NCBI GenBank assembly: GCA_947258975.1 | Contig: CAMYKK010000032.1 | Coordinates: 1-42,554, forward strand | From: an uncultured Gammaproteobacteria bacterium | GTDB lineage: Bacteria > Pseudomonadota > Gammaproteobacteria > Arenicellales > JAANXG01 | DNA length: 42,554 bases | Direction of reading: 5' to 3' | Shown here: positions 1-9,800 of the stretch, one piece after another | Layout: each line of letters starts with the position of its first letter | Position numbering within the stretch: the stretch's first letter is position 1 | Position numbers and translations under genes: made by a program | Notes under the pieces: generated by a model | The model's input: only the letters and a program-made list of their open reading frames with translations | Database searches by the model: none | What the model was told of the DNA's origin: nothing

Positions 1-78
1 CGGGACCTGATGGCCTTGCTACGAGGTAATCCTCTCCGCGATAATCAATTCGCCATCAATCAGATGCCTTTGCTGTGA
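1..78 (+). CDS. C-terminal fragment of an unidentified protein (cut by window edge)
   Basis: Frame 1 is open from the first base to a TGA at 76-78 and encodes 25 residues ending in NQMPLL. The codon pattern resembles the neighbouring genes, so this is probably the tail of a gene whose body lies left of the window. I cannot name the family from so short a piece. A GTG at 75 overlaps this stop, but the peptide that would follow does not look like a protein start. Confidence 0.4.
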   Translation, partial: RDLMALLRGNPLRDNQFAINQMPLL

Positions 79-170
79 AAGTTAACGGGACAGCAGTGAG
101 TCAGCATGACAATATACTCCATCCTTGTTTAACGATATTTGTTGTAGATTATCTTGTACACTGGCGATGC

Positions 171-1184
171 ATGGGTAGCCGTCACCTCAACATCCTGGTC
201 CCTGGCTTGTCGCAAGCAATGCACGCTTGTCAAGCTTCGGTCCGTTCCCCCGTATTGAAAAAATTAATCAGCCGTGGCGAAAAAGTTGCGTTACCAACCG
301 ACTCGTTCGAGTCGCTCGCATTCACAACGTTTGATTGTCAACAATCAGACGTCAACGGTTTGCCAGTTGCTGCGGTCAGTTATTACGGGATAACCGGTCA
401 ACGTCCGGCGGGTTGGTGTCTGCGTGTCGACCCGGCGCATTTAGAGCCACGATTGACGAAGTTGTATCTGGTGGCAGGCAAGCCGCTGGCGGTTAACGAA
501 GACGAGGCTAATTCTTTAATCGGTATTATTCACGAGTTGTACCAAGAGCATGGGTGGCGCGTCTATGCCTTGGATTCCGATCAATGGTACTTGGTCGTGC
601 CCGGCGATCCCGATGTTGATACCACTCCTATTACCCGGGCAGCCGGTAAGGATGTCGATGCACTGTTACCGACCGGCGCTAATGCATCGTTGTGGCATGC
701 ATGGATGAATGAGATTCAAATGGCCTTCCACGCGTCACCAGTTAATACAATCAGGGACGCGGAAGCGCGGTTCACTATCAACACGATTTGGCCTTGGGGT
801 TCCGGTGCGCTGCCGGATTCGACGGTGCGGATATGGGATCGGGTGTGGTCGGACGAGCCCTTGACGCGCGGGTTGGCGAGGCTCAGCAATTCAACATTGG
901 ACTCCGCGCCCAAGGACGCGGCCGGCATTATCGATGATTTATCACCCGGTTCAAATTTATTGGTCCTCGGTGATTCCTGGTCGGTAATCGACAGGAGCGA
1001 ACCGGAACACGCGCGCGCGCAATTGCGTTCTCTGGAAAATAGATGGTGGCGTCCGCTGTGGAACGCCCTCAACGCGCGTGTTTTGGACTCATTAACGATA
1101 ACGGATTTTGGATTGGGTGCGGTCACGGTCCAGGATCGGGACGCCCGGAATTGGCCGCGGTGGATGCGATTTCTAGCCTCATAG
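171..1184 (+). CDS. RpfE-like / cofactor-independent phosphoglycerate mutase-like protein
   Basis: A 337-residue protein of the family found directly upstream of recJ in many beta- and gammaproteobacteria, annotated as regulatory protein RpfE or as a phosphoglycerate mutase-like protein (COG4255). Visible family traits are the opening MGSRHLNILVPG, a central NTIWPWGSG segment (family: W-W/F-G-G-G) and the tail LDSLTITD. Its biochemical role is not established. The frame is open back to 75, but residues before the ATG at 171 look like translated intergenic sequence, so 171 is preferred. It lies 36 bp before recJ on the same strand, probably one transcript. The name rests on family and context, not on a visible active site. 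Confidence 0.75.
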   Translation: MGSRHLNILVPGLSQAMHACQASVRSPVLKKLISRGEKVALPTDSFESLAFTTFDCQQSDVNGLPVAAVSYYGITGQRPAGWCLRVDPAHLEPRLTKLYLVAGKPLAVNEDEANSLIGIIHELYQEHGWRVYALDSDQWYLVVPGDPDVDTTPITRAAGKDVDALLPTGANASLWHAWMNEIQMAFHASPVNTIRDAEARFTINTIWPWGSGALPDSTVRIWDRVWSDEPLTRGLARLSNSTLDSAPKDAAGIIDDLSPGSNLLVLGDSWSVIDRSEPEHARAQLRSLENRWWRPLWNALNARVLDSLTITDFGLGAVTVQDRDARNWPRWMRFLAS

Positions 1185-1220
1185 AAGAGAAGTATCATCA
1201 GCGCAAATCACAAAAAGATC

Positions 1221-2924
1221 GTGCGGCGGACGCGCCGGGATGCGCGCTTGGCGGGGCTGCATCCTACGCTGGCCCGGATCTACCAGGGCCGCCACATCAC
1301 CAGTCTCGATCAACTCGATTATTCGCTCAGCCATTTGCTCCCGCCGCTGAGTTTGACGGGTATCGGGGCGGCCACAGAGTTGTTGGAACAAGCGCTCGAC
1401 GCTGACGCGCACATCCTATTCATCGGCGATTTCGACGCTGACGGAGCGACTGCATGTGCGGTGGGTGTGCTCGCACTGCGGCGTATGGGTGCAAAACACG
1501 TCAGCTACCTGGTGCCCAACCGTTTCGAGTACGGCTATGGTTTGTCACCAGAGATTGTTGGCGTCGCGGCCTCGCAGCAACCTGATATCCTCATTACCGT
1601 TGACAATGGAATCGCCAGTATTGACGGCGTGGGCGCGGCTCAAGAATTAGGCATGTCGGTGTTGATCACTGACCACCATCTACCCGGCCCGCAGTTGCCG
1701 ACGGCTGACGTTATTGTTAACCCCAATCTTCCCGGTGATGCGTTTCCTAGCAAAGCACTGGCGGGTGTGGGGGTTATCTTTTATGTTTTGATGGCGTTAC
1801 GCTCACGATTGAGGGCATTAGACTGGTTTAGCCGTCGCGGAGTCCAGGAACCCAATCTTGCTGAATTGCTGGATCTTGTGGCGGTGGGTACGGTAGCCGA
1901 TTTGGTGCCTCTTGATTACAACAACCGTGTTTTGGTCGCACAAGGGTTGGCGCGCATCAACGCCGGGCGTTGCCGGCCGGGCATCAAAGCAATTCTCGAG
2001 ACAGCCAATCGAACGCATCAGGGTCTATCCGCACGAGATCTCGGTTTCGTGGTGGGCCCGCGGCTCAATGCCGCGGGCCGCCTGGAGGATATGTCGCATG
2101 GAATAGCGTGCTTGTTGGCGGATGACCTTGATCAGGCGCGGGCGATCGCGGAAAAATTGCAAAAGCTAAACCAGGAGCGTCGAGAAATCGAGTCGACAAT
2201 GCAGCAGCAAGCGCATGATATCGTCAGTGAACTCCATCTGGACGGAGCCCTGCCGATGGCAATCTGCTTGTATAACGACGCCTGGCATCAAGGTATCGTG
2301 GGGCTGGTGGCATCTCGCGTCCGCGAGCGTACCGGCCGACCGGCGATCGTATTTGCGCAGGACGGCCACGGTGTCCTCAAAGGGTCGGCGCGTTCCATAG
2401 ACGGTTTGCATATCAAGGACTTGCTGGAAGGGATCTCCACGCGGCATCCGGATTTAGTGAAGAAGTTTGGTGGACACGCGATGGCGGCCGGATTATCACT
2501 TGAAATGACTATGTTGGACACGTTTCGGCATGTATTTGAGAAGTCGGTTGTTGAGGAACTTGGCAGAGACAACAAACCTGAGTCGCTGTTCAGCGACGGG
2601 TCATTGAACGACGATGATATGAATATCGAGTTTGCTGAGTTGCTGCGCACCGCTGGGCCTTGGGGCCAGCAGTTTCCGGAACCCATTTTCGACGATCAGT
2701 TCGAACTCATTGAGCAACGCACAGTCGGTTATCGGCATTTGAAGCTTCGCGTCCGACGAACGCGAGGAAAGAAAATACTGGATGCGATAGCGTTTGGATA
2801 TTTCGACAATCATCCGGCGCCGCCGCCGGCGGCCTCATTGCATTTGGCATATCGCCTCGACGTCAACGATTATCGGGGTATACGCGCACCGCAGTTGATC
2901 ATCGAACATATCGAGGCGTGTTAA
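1221..2924 (+). CDS. recJ: Single-stranded-DNA-specific exonuclease RecJ
   Basis: RecJ is a 5'-3' single-strand exonuclease used in recombination, mismatch repair and fork processing in the cytoplasm. The 567 residues (E. coli 577) carry the DHH-superfamily metal motifs: DFDADG at residues 70-75 and DHH at 151-153, then the DHHA1 region with GGHAMAAGLS in the second half, and a C-terminal OB-like domain ending near IRAPQLIIEHIEA. The start is a GTG; an in-frame stop at 1182 limits upstream extension and no better ATG exists, though the ribosome site is weak. It follows the RpfE-like gene and is followed within 10 bp by cysM. Confidence 0.95.
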   Translation: MRRTRRDARLAGLHPTLARIYQGRHITSLDQLDYSLSHLLPPLSLTGIGAATELLEQALDADAHILFIGDFDADGATACAVGVLALRRMGAKHVSYLVPNRFEYGYGLSPEIVGVAASQQPDILITVDNGIASIDGVGAAQELGMSVLITDHHLPGPQLPTADVIVNPNLPGDAFPSKALAGVGVIFYVLMALRSRLRALDWFSRRGVQEPNLAELLDLVAVGTVADLVPLDYNNRVLVAQGLARINAGRCRPGIKAILETANRTHQGLSARDLGFVVGPRLNAAGRLEDMSHGIACLLADDLDQARAIAEKLQKLNQERREIESTMQQQAHDIVSELHLDGALPMAICLYNDAWHQGIVGLVASRVRERTGRPAIVFAQDGHGVLKGSARSIDGLHIKDLLEGISTRHPDLVKKFGGHAMAAGLSLEMTMLDTFRHVFEKSVVEELGRDNKPESLFSDGSLNDDDMNIEFAELLRTAGPWGQQFPEPIFDDQFELIEQRTVGYRHLKLRVRRTRGKKILDAIAFGYFDNHPAPPPAASLHLAYRLDVNDYRGIRAPQLIIEHIEAC

Positions 2925-2933
2925 AATCAATCC

Positions 2934-3818
2934 ATGAGTACGCTGGAAGATTTTGTCGGTAATACACCGCTCGTCCGACTGCAGCGCTTGCCCGGTGATA
3001 GCACGAATGCCATCTTCGCGAAGCTGGAGGGCAATAATCCGGCTGGTTCGGTGAAGGACCGGCCGGCGTTGAATATGATAAAAGGCGCTGAGGTGCGCGG
3101 CGAAATCCACCCTGGAGACGCGCTCATCGAGGCGACCAGCGGCAATACAGGCATTGCGTTGGCGATGGCGGCCGCGATCAAGGGCTACCCACTAACTCTA
3201 ATTATGCCCGAGCATATGAGTGAGGAACGGCGTGCCGCAATGAAGGCCTTCGGTGCGCACATCATCCTGGTTTCAAGAGAGGGTGGCATGGAAGAGGCAA
3301 GGGATCTGGCGCAGGAAATGCAACAACAAGGACAGGGAAGGGTACTCGATCAATTCGCAAATCCCGACAATCCTGATTCGCATTATCTGGGCACCGGTCC
3401 TGAAATATGGCGGGATACTAATGGACAGATCACCCACTTCGTCAGTTCAATGGGCACAACCGGAACAATTATGGGTGTATCGAAGTTCTTGAAGGAACAG
3501 AACGCCAATATCGAAATCATCGGCGTACAGCCCGGCGAAGGTGCGTCCATACCGGGGATTAGGCGTTGGCCACAGGCCTACCTTCCAAAAATATTCGACG
3601 CCAGCCGGGTGGACCGGACAATCGACGTGTCGCAGGAACAGGCGGAACAAACGATGCGTGAGCTGGCGCAGCGGGAGGGAATCTTTAGTGGAGTCTCTTC
3701 GGGCGGCGCAATGGCCGCCGCGCTGAGTATCTCGGCAGAGGTACGGGACGCGGTGATCGTCAGCATTGTCTGTGATCGTGGGGATCGCTACATTTCGACG
3801 GGCGTCTATCCAGCATGA
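2934..3818 (+). CDS. cysM: Cysteine synthase B (O-acetylserine sulfhydrylase)
   Basis: PLP-dependent enzyme making cysteine from O-acetylserine and sulfide or thiosulfate. 294 residues, normal for CysM. The PLP lysine is K41 in NPAGSVKDRPA, the asparagine loop is EATSGNTGIALA, the phosphate-binding loop is SSMGTTGTIMG near residue 170, and SSGGAM lies near the C terminus. The short length and GTTGTIMG context favour CysM over CysK. ATG at 2934 begins 9 bp after the recJ stop. The cysM - exonuclease - rlmD order seen here recurs in gammaproteobacteria; there it is often followed by relA, which is absent here. Confidence 0.92.
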   Translation: MSTLEDFVGNTPLVRLQRLPGDSTNAIFAKLEGNNPAGSVKDRPALNMIKGAEVRGEIHPGDALIEATSGNTGIALAMAAAIKGYPLTLIMPEHMSEERRAAMKAFGAHIILVSREGGMEEARDLAQEMQQQGQGRVLDQFANPDNPDSHYLGTGPEIWRDTNGQITHFVSSMGTTGTIMGVSKFLKEQNANIEIIGVQPGEGASIPGIRRWPQAYLPKIFDASRVDRTIDVSQEQAEQTMRELAQREGIFSGVSSGGAMAAALSISAEVRDAVIVSIVCDRGDRYISTGVYPA

Positions 3819-3898
3819 GTAACCGCTTTAACACACGTATCGCACCAAGGCGCCCCGCACCTGTTCATGGTATGCGCTCAAGAGATCCGCAACGTCAC

Positions 3899-3998
3899 GG
3901 GACCCACAGCACGCTATGGGTCCCGCTTCCAGGCGCGGCGCCGAGCGGCGCGAGTCCTGCGGCAGCATCCGGGATCCCTGGTGCGCGATACGGGTTAA
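3899..3998 (+). repeat. Dispersed palindromic repeat, copy R1
   Basis: Begins with an 8-bp hairpin (GGGACCCA 3899-3906 with TGGGTCCC 3917-3924) and ends with CCGGGATCCCTGGTGCGCGA followed by TACGGGTTA. By eye it aligns along its length with R5 (upstream of imuA) and, reversed, with R7 (between acpP and fabF). It ends 4 bp before the GTG start of the exonuclease gene. Confidence 0.65.
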
Positions 3999-4002
3999 TG
4001 CC

Positions 4003-4770
4003 GTGAATGTATTAGCGTTCGACATCGAAACAATTCCCGATACGGACGGCGGACGGCGCGTATACGGACTAAACGAATTGAGCGACGCCGAGGTGGCGCA
4101 GATCATGTTCACCAAACGCCGTGAACAGACGGACTCGGAGTTTCTGCCCGCGCATTTTCACAAAATAGTCGCTATCTCTGCAGTGCTGCGCAAGGACGAG
4201 AACTTCAAGGTCTGGTCTTTGGGCACGCCGGATTCCAATGAGTCCGAATTGGTGACCCGTTTTTTTGACGGTGTCGCTCGCTATACGCCAACCTTGGTAT
4301 CATGGAATGGTGGCGGCTTTGATTTGCCGGTGCTGCATTACAGATCCCTCATTAACGGAATCGCGGCGCCTCGATACTGGGATGTGGGTGATGGCGATCG
4401 TGATTTTCGCTGGAACAATTATTTGAATCGTTTCCATCACCGGCATACGGATCTGATGGACGTACTGTCAGGGTATCAGGCGCGACAATTCGCATCTTTG
4501 GATCAAGTCGCGTTAATACTGGGGTTGCCGGGAAAATTGGGACAAAGCGGAGCCAATGTCTGGGACCAGTATCAAGCCGGGGAGATCGAACAGATCCGAA
4601 ACTACTGTGAAACCGATGCATTGAATACCTATCTGATCTTCCTGCGATGGGAACTCATTCGCGGTCACCTGACCGAGCAGAACTGGGAGCGTGAATGTGA
4701 TCTGGTGCGCGCGACACTGCGTCAGGAAAGTGCGGCACACTGGGATACGTTCTTGCACGCATGGCGTTAG
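4003..4770 (+). CDS. PolB-like 3'-5' exonuclease (ribonuclease H-like fold)
   Basis: A 255-residue protein of the COG3298 family, related to the proofreading exonuclease domain of family B DNA polymerases. The DEDD metal ligands are visible: FDIETIP at the N terminus (D and E of Exo I), SWNGGGFDLPVL near residue 105 (Exo II) and ENYCETDALNTYLIF-like sequence (here NYCETDALNTYLIFL) near residue 200 (Exo III, D). Its physiological role is not well known; structured DNA or RNA trimming is an inference. Start chosen as GTG at 4003, which puts the Exo I motif seven residues in, as in homologues; the longer reading frame upstream is repeat R1. It overlaps rlmD by 10 bp, so the two are probably translationally coupled. 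Confidence 0.85.
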   Translation: MNVLAFDIETIPDTDGGRRVYGLNELSDAEVAQIMFTKRREQTDSEFLPAHFHKIVAISAVLRKDENFKVWSLGTPDSNESELVTRFFDGVARYTPTLVSWNGGGFDLPVLHYRSLINGIAAPRYWDVGDGDRDFRWNNYLNRFHHRHTDLMDVLSGYQARQFASLDQVALILGLPGKLGQSGANVWDQYQAGEIEQIRNYCETDALNTYLIFLRWELIRGHLTEQNWERECDLVRATLRQESAAHWDTFLHAWR

Positions 4771-6095
4771 ACCGGCGAGCACCCGTCGCGCCAGATCGCC
4801 TGCCGAGCGCCGAAGTTACATCCTTGAGTCACGATGGGCGCGGCGTCGCCCGTGTCGAGGGTAAGATCGTCTTCATTGATAATGCCCTGCCCGGTGAGCA
4901 AGTACGCTATCGGCCGGGAAAACGGCGGCGCGCCTACGACACCGGAGCGGTTGTAGACGTGTTGCGGCCATCGCCCCAGCGCGTCACTGCAAAATGCGTG
5001 TACTTTGGCGTTTGCGGCGGCTGCAGCCTGCAACACCTGGATCCGTTGGCTCAATTGGAGATCAAACAGGACCAGTTAATTGAAAATTTGGAGAAGATCG
5101 GCAAGACCACACCGGAAACCGTGCTGCCGCCACTTCGCGGGCCGACGTGGGGATATCGCCGAAAGGCGCGCCTGGGGGTGCGCTTTGTGCCCAAAAAGGG
5201 TGGCGTGCTGGTTGGATTCCGGGAACGCCGCAAGAGTTTCGTGACGCCGCTACAGCACTGCGAGGTTTTGGATCCACGCATTTCGATATTGTTGCCGTCA
5301 CTCAGTGAAGTAATCACGGATTTGTCTTGCCCTGCCCGCATACCTCAGATCGAGGTCGCGGTGGGAGATAATGCTGTGGCGTTGGTGTTCCGCCACCTTG
5401 ATCCGTTGACTGAGCAGGATCTAAACAGCCTGCGTCTATGGGCTCAGGCGCATCGTGTGCAGGTGTATTTGCAGCCGGGGGATCTGGGTTCGGTGCATCC
5501 GTTGTCACCACCGAACCCCGAACCGCTGTACTACAGCCTGGGTGAAAACGAATTCGATATCGAGTTCTCGCCCACGGATTTTATACAGGTCAATCGGGAA
5601 ATTAACCGCACCTTGGTGACCGAAGTGGTAAAGCTGCTCGATCTAAACGCAACTGACCGGGTGATAGATCTATTTTGTGGTCTGGGCAATTTTACGTTGC
5701 CGATCGCACGTCGTGCAGCTGCGGTAACAGGATATGAGGGCAATCCAGTTCTCATAAACAAGGCCAACCATAACGCGGAGCGCAACAAGTGCGACAACGC
5801 GCGATTTGCGTGTGTAGATCTCGATAGTGAACAGTCAGCCGATGTTTTCACCCGGCAGAAGTGCAACAAATTATTGTTGGATCCTCCCCGCACCGGTGCG
5901 ATGCAGGTCGCAAAAACACTGTCTCAATGCAGGCCCGAGAGACTGGTTTACGTTTCTTGCAATCCTGCCACGCTCGCCAGGGACACGGAAGTCATCGTAA
6001 ATGTGCACGGATACTGCCTGACGGCGGCGCGCGTCGTGGATATGTTCCCCCACACCCAACACGTCGAGTCCGTTGCGGTGTACGAGCGAGGTTAA
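4761..6095 (+). CDS. rlmD: 23S rRNA (uracil-1939-C5)-methyltransferase RlmD
   Basis: SAM-dependent RNA methyltransferase of the TrmA/RumA family that makes m5U1939 in 23S rRNA. 444 residues (E. coli RumA 433). It has an N-terminal TRAM domain (SHDGRGVARVEGKIVFIDNALPG region), iron-sulfur cysteines C79, C85 and C88 in KCVYFGVCGGC with a fourth in LQHCEVLDP, a SAM site DLFCGLGNFTLP, the motif LLLDPPRTGA, and the catalytic cysteine in VYVSCNPATLARD. The start overlaps the end of the exonuclease gene. It converges with rne across about 100 bp without an obvious T-tract terminator. Confidence 0.94.
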   Translation: MALDRRAPVAPDRLPSAEVTSLSHDGRGVARVEGKIVFIDNALPGEQVRYRPGKRRRAYDTGAVVDVLRPSPQRVTAKCVYFGVCGGCSLQHLDPLAQLEIKQDQLIENLEKIGKTTPETVLPPLRGPTWGYRRKARLGVRFVPKKGGVLVGFRERRKSFVTPLQHCEVLDPRISILLPSLSEVITDLSCPARIPQIEVAVGDNAVALVFRHLDPLTEQDLNSLRLWAQAHRVQVYLQPGDLGSVHPLSPPNPEPLYYSLGENEFDIEFSPTDFIQVNREINRTLVTEVVKLLDLNATDRVIDLFCGLGNFTLPIARRAAAVTGYEGNPVLINKANHNAERNKCDNARFACVDLDSEQSADVFTRQKCNKLLLDPPRTGAMQVAKTLSQCRPERLVYVSCNPATLARDTEVIVNVHGYCLTAARVVDMFPHTQHVESVAVYERG

Positions 6096-6192
6096 TGGGA
6101 GCGCCAAATGTCGCCGATTCAGCGTGCAAAAACTACGCGCCTGCCCCGTATGGATCCATGCCGGAGGACCGGTGCCCGGGTGATTGCGCCGG

Positions 6193-8346
6193 CTAATCTC
6201 TGCTGCCTTCTCCGGCTTGTTTGACGTCCATGCTGACATCAACCGGGGACGCCTCTTTAGGCGCCACTGATGGTGGCGCGATTTCGCTGACGTTGTGTGA
6301 TTCGGGTTTGACTGACGACGCGTCTTCAGCCGATGTCGACTTCGATTTTGCCGGTCTCTGTTGCGGATTAGTCTCCTGGCGCTCCTTGGCGACGTTCTCG
6401 CCGCCTGCGGCATCACGGCGCGGACCGGAGCGGCGAGGACGTCCTCCCCGAGAGCGGCGTGCGCGGCCATTTCCCGCCGCTTTTTGTTCGCCGCTCTTGG
6501 CCGGTCCCGATCGCGCGCGTGATCGGCCGTTACCACGTTGTGCGCCGCGTCCTCCACGACCGGGCCGCCTACGCCTTTCTCCCTGTGCACTGCGGGCCGG
6601 CGTACCCTGCCTGACCGGTTGGGTTGCTTCACTGGCGGCGACCGCGGGTTCTTCTTTACCGGAAGCGATTAACTTGTCCCACCAGCGGCGCAGCAGACCC
6701 TGAGATTCCGGTTTTGATGGGAGCGGAGGGCGCGCTGCGACTTGCATGTGATCCATCCCCACTGCAGCTTCCTGTTTGGGTTGCTCGCGAGCTTGAGTGG
6801 ACGAAATATCATCGTCTTCGAGCTCCAATGCAATTTCATAGCTGGGCCGTATCGGCATCGCCGCAAGTTCTTCACTGCGCAGGCGCTTGATACGAAAATT
6901 CGGCGTCTCCAGCTCGTCGGTGGGGATAACGAAGATCTGCGTGCCCAGGCGGTTTTCGATCATATTGAGCTCATGCCGCTTCTCGTTCAGCAGAAAAGTG
7001 GCAGTCTCTCGTGGTAGATGCGCATGAATGGCCTCGGTGTTTTCTTTGAGCGCCTCCTCTTCAAGGATGCGGAGTATGCTCAAAGCAGATGAAGAAATGC
7101 TGCGCACGTAGCCGGTGCCGACACACCGGGGGCATGCCCGATAATTTGATTCACCTAAAGACGTCCGCAGACGCTGACGCGACATTTCCAGCAGCCCGAA
7201 GCGGGAAATGCGGCCTAATTGGACGCGTGCGCGGTCTACCTTGAGGGCCTCATGCAGCCGATTTTCTACCGTGCGTTGATTCCGGTTCGAAGTCATGTCG
7301 ATGAAATCGATGACGATCAGACCGCCGAGATCGCGGATACGCAGTTGGCGGGCAATTTCATCCGCCGCCTCCAGATTGGTCTGGAGCGCCGTTTCCTCGA
7401 TATCGGCACCTTTGGTGGCGCGGGCAGAGTTGACGTCGATGGTCACCACTGCTTCGGTATGATCTATCACCAAGGCCCCCCCGGACGTCAAGCCGACTTC
7501 GCGGGAAAATGCCGATTCTATCTGGTGTTCAATCTGAAATCGGGAAAAAAGAGGTACGGGGTCGCTATAGTACTTGAGCTTGACCAGATTCTGCGGCATG
7601 ACTTGCTGCATGAATTTGGTGGCACGCTCATGGATTTCCTGGTTATCAATGATGATTTCAGTGATATCGCTGCGCAGGTAGTCGCGAATCGCGCGCACCA
7701 CCAGATTCGTTTCCTGAAACACCAAGAACGGCGCTGCCTGGGTCTGCGCCGCCTCGCTGATCGCCTCCCACAGCTGCAGCAGATAATCGAGGTCCCACTG
7801 TAACTCGTCCTGAGATTTACCGATTCCGGCGGTGCGCGCGATCAAAGCGTGCTCGCTGGGTACGGTCAACTGCGACATCGCGTCCCGCAAGTCCGCGCGT
7901 TGTTCACCGTCTATGCGCCGTGAGATACCACCGCCTTTTGGATTATTGGGCATCAACACCAGGTAGCGGCCGGCGAGACTGATAAACGTTGTCAGCGCGG
8001 CGCCTTTGTTGCCCCGTTCGTCTTTTTCCACCTGGACGAGCAATTCCTGTTCTTCCTTGATAACGTCCTGGATGCGCACCTGTGCCATCGGTGTTTTGGG
8101 CGAATAGTCGGTGAAATAGGCGCGGGAGATCTCCTTTAACGGCAGGAAACCCTGGCGCTCCGAGCCGTAGTCGACGAACGCCGCCTCCAGGCTGGGCTCC
8201 ACGCGTGTGACACGGCCTTTGTAGATGTTCCCTTTTTTCTCGTAACGGGCGGCGGATTCGATATCCAGGTCTAGAAGCTTTTGGCCATCAACAATGGCCA
8301 CTCGCAACTCTTCGGGATGAGTTGCGTTGAACAACATTCTCTTCAT
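6193..8346 (-). CDS. rne: Ribonuclease E
   Basis: Endoribonuclease that initiates mRNA decay and processes rRNA and tRNA. The start [20 protein letters not shown] is nearly that of E. coli RNase E. Domains: S1 fold at about 36-120, 5'-sensor and DNase I-like catalytic part with D304 ([12 protein letters not shown]) and D347 (VIDFIDM), and Zn-link cysteines C405/C408 ([10 protein letters not shown]). Catalytic half ends near residue 510. The remaining 200 residues are an arginine/glycine/proline-rich tail ([20 protein letters not shown] and repeats of this kind), much shorter than the E. coli scaffold (1061 residues). The KRML start and the basic tail favour RNase E over RNase G. Divergent from rluC as in E. 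coli, with a long structured leader that may serve autoregulation. Confidence 0.93.
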   Translation of the reverse strand: MKRMLFNATHPEELRVAIVDGQKLLDLDIESAARYEKKGNIYKGRVTRVEPSLEAAFVDYGSERQGFLPLKEISRAYFTDYSPKTPMAQVRIQDVIKEEQELLVQVEKDERGNKGAALTTFISLAGRYLVLMPNNPKGGGISRRIDGEQRADLRDAMSQLTVPSEHALIARTAGIGKSQDELQWDLDYLLQLWEAISEAAQTQAAPFLVFQETNLVVRAIRDYLRSDITEIIIDNQEIHERATKFMQQVMPQNLVKLKYYSDPVPLFSRFQIEHQIESAFSREVGLTSGGALVIDHTEAVVTIDVNSARATKGADIEETALQTNLEAADEIARQLRIRDLGGLIVIDFIDMTSNRNQRTVENRLHEALKVDRARVQLGRISRFGLLEMSRQRLRTSLGESNYRACPRCVGTGYVRSISSSALSILRILEEEALKENTEAIHAHLPRETATFLLNEKRHELNMIENRLGTQIFVIPTDELETPNFRIKRLRSEELAAMPIRPSYEIALELEDDDISSTQAREQPKQEAAVGMDHMQVAARPPLPSKPESQGLLRRWWDKLIASGKEEPAVAASEATQPVRQGTPARSAQGERRRRPGRGGRGAQRGNGRSRARSGPAKSGEQKAAGNGRARRSRGGRPRRSGPRRDAAGGENVAKERQETNPQQRPAKSKSTSAEDASSVKPESHNVSEIAPPSVAPKEASPVDVSMDVKQAGEGSRD

Positions 8347-8810
8347 GATTTTAACGTTCCTTCAGTCCCGTGACTTGCGCGCGTCATGCACGAGGACATC
8401 GTCGCGACAGGTCACTGGGACCTGCGGCGTATGCGAATACGCTGTCTCGTCGTGGTCCGGCGCGCTCTGGCGGGACCCGCAATCTTGTGGCGCCCCTGCG
8501 GTTCATCTCAACCAGGGAGGGGCGCGGAACCCTGTGCGGCGACGTCTCCAAGGTCTCGTTCGGACGTGGCGCCGATTCATAGCCGAGGCACGGCTCGGCT
8601 AGAAAAATTCTTTGCTATCAGCTAGTTACAATTAATAATTCAAGTTCTTATTTACACCTGATTCTTTTTAACCGAATCCATGATCTGTCGTCAAGGGGTG
8701 AGTGCTTGCGATGATTCCAGCGATCGGTTCAGACGGCTCGTAGGTATCGATCGTACGCTTGCACGATCCACCCAGACTATAGCAGCGTCTTTATACCCCT
8801 TCAATCTGGT
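8347..8810. promoter_or_regulatory. Divergent rne / rluC control region with structured rne leader
   Basis: 464 bp without a convincing gene. Positions 8347-8604 are GC-rich and full of inverted repeats: CAGGTC/GACCTG and GCGTAT/ATACGC around 8409-8443, GCGCCCCT/AGGGGCGC around 8489-8526, and AGCCGAG/CTCGGCT at about 8580-8599. On the - strand these would lie in the rne 5' leader. Positions 8605-8680 are AT-rich and probably hold the promoters of both genes; for rluC, TTGCTA and AATAAT with 16 bp spacing near 8612 is a candidate. A leader-based feedback control of rne is known in E. coli; its presence here is inference from layout and hairpins. Confidence 0.5.
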
Positions 8811-8825
8811 ATGATCCGCGCGCCG

Positions 8826-9791
8826 ATGGCAGATCCACACGCACACCGCAGCCGCATCGTCGAAGTGTCCGCGCACCACAGTGGTCAACGGCTGGACAAT
8901 TTCCTGATGTCCCAGTTGAAGGGTGTACCGCGGAGTCACATCTATCGTATCGTGCGTACCGGCCAAGTGCGCGTGAACCGCTCTCGGGCAAGAGCTAAAA
9001 GCCGGCTCCAAGCGGGGGATCACGTTCGCATTCCACCGCTGCGTGTCGCCACGCGGCCGACGTCCGTGATATCCGTCGGGCAACGCCAGGTGGCGCAGCG
9101 TATTCTGTTCGAAGACGATGATCTGTTCGTGGTGGATAAGCCGGTTGGCGTCGCGGTCCATGCGGGCAGTACGATCCCCACGGGACTGATCGACTGGTTG
9201 CGGGCGGCGCGGCCGGAACAGGAGTATTTAGAGCTGGTCCACCGACTGGATCGCGACACGTCGGGATGCCTGTTGATCGCCAAAAGTCGTAAGGCCCTGA
9301 TCGCGCTCCATGCATCCCTGCGGGACGACGACGGTACACGGCCGCGGATCGGAAAATCCTATGTGGCACTGGTGAAAGGACGGTGGCGGGGTGGGCCGCA
9401 GCGTGTAAACGTGGCGGTGAAAAAGAATATGCTGCGCTCCGGTGAACGCTTGGTGCGCGTGTCGGCAGATGGCCAACGTGCCGTGAGTTATATTCGGCCG
9501 CGCGTAACGTTCGCGACAGCCACCTTGGTCGACGTTGATCTGATCACCGGCCGCACCCATCAAGCGCGGGTGCACGCCGCCTACCTGGGACACCCGATGG
9601 GCGGAGACACCAAATACGGTGACAAAGGCTTTAACGCGTTGATGCGCAAACGCGGTTTGCATCGATTGTTTCTGCATGCGTCGTGTTTGTCGTTTGAACA
9701 TCCGCTGACCGGGCGAATGATCAAGGTGAAGTCTCCGTTGCCAAAAGAGCTCGAATCGGTCCTGAGTCGGTTAAACGGCGATGCGGATTAG
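8826..9791 (+). CDS. rluC: 23S rRNA pseudouridine(955/2504/2580) synthase RluC
   Basis: Pseudouridine synthase of the RluA family. 321 residues from the chosen start (E. coli 319). N-terminal S4 RNA-binding domain (GQRLDNFLMSQLKGVPRSHIYRIVRTGQVRVN) followed by the catalytic domain with the nucleophilic aspartate in VHRLDRDTSGCLLIAKS and the motif LITGRTHQARVHAAYLGHP. The ATG at 8811 is also in frame but overlaps a TGGTATGAT sequence resembling an extended -10 element and would add five non-conserved residues; neither start has a clear ribosome site. The rne-rluC divergent pair supports RluC rather than RluD or RluA. Confidence 0.92.
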   Translation: MADPHAHRSRIVEVSAHHSGQRLDNFLMSQLKGVPRSHIYRIVRTGQVRVNRSRARAKSRLQAGDHVRIPPLRVATRPTSVISVGQRQVAQRILFEDDDLFVVDKPVGVAVHAGSTIPTGLIDWLRAARPEQEYLELVHRLDRDTSGCLLIAKSRKALIALHASLRDDDGTRPRIGKSYVALVKGRWRGGPQRVNVAVKKNMLRSGERLVRVSADGQRAVSYIRPRVTFATATLVDVDLITGRTHQARVHAAYLGHPMGGDTKYGDKGFNALMRKRGLHRLFLHASCLSFEHPLTGRMIKVKSPLPKELESVLSRLNGDAD

Positions 9792-9800
9792 GCTCATCGC

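Noticed and set aside
716-1198. 160-residue frame on the - strand inside the RpfE-like gene
   Set aside because: Fully antisense to a recognised gene with better protein features.
6140-6192. GGACCGGTGCCCGGGTGATTGCGCCGG between rlmD and rne as a repeat copy or terminator
   Set aside because: It resembles the repeat end only loosely, has no T-run, and partial pairing does not make a clear stem.
5871-6632. 253-residue arginine-rich frame on the - strand over rlmD and rne ends
   Set aside because: It is a frame shadow of the rne tail and the rlmD antisense; composition is that of low-complexity GC-rich sequence.
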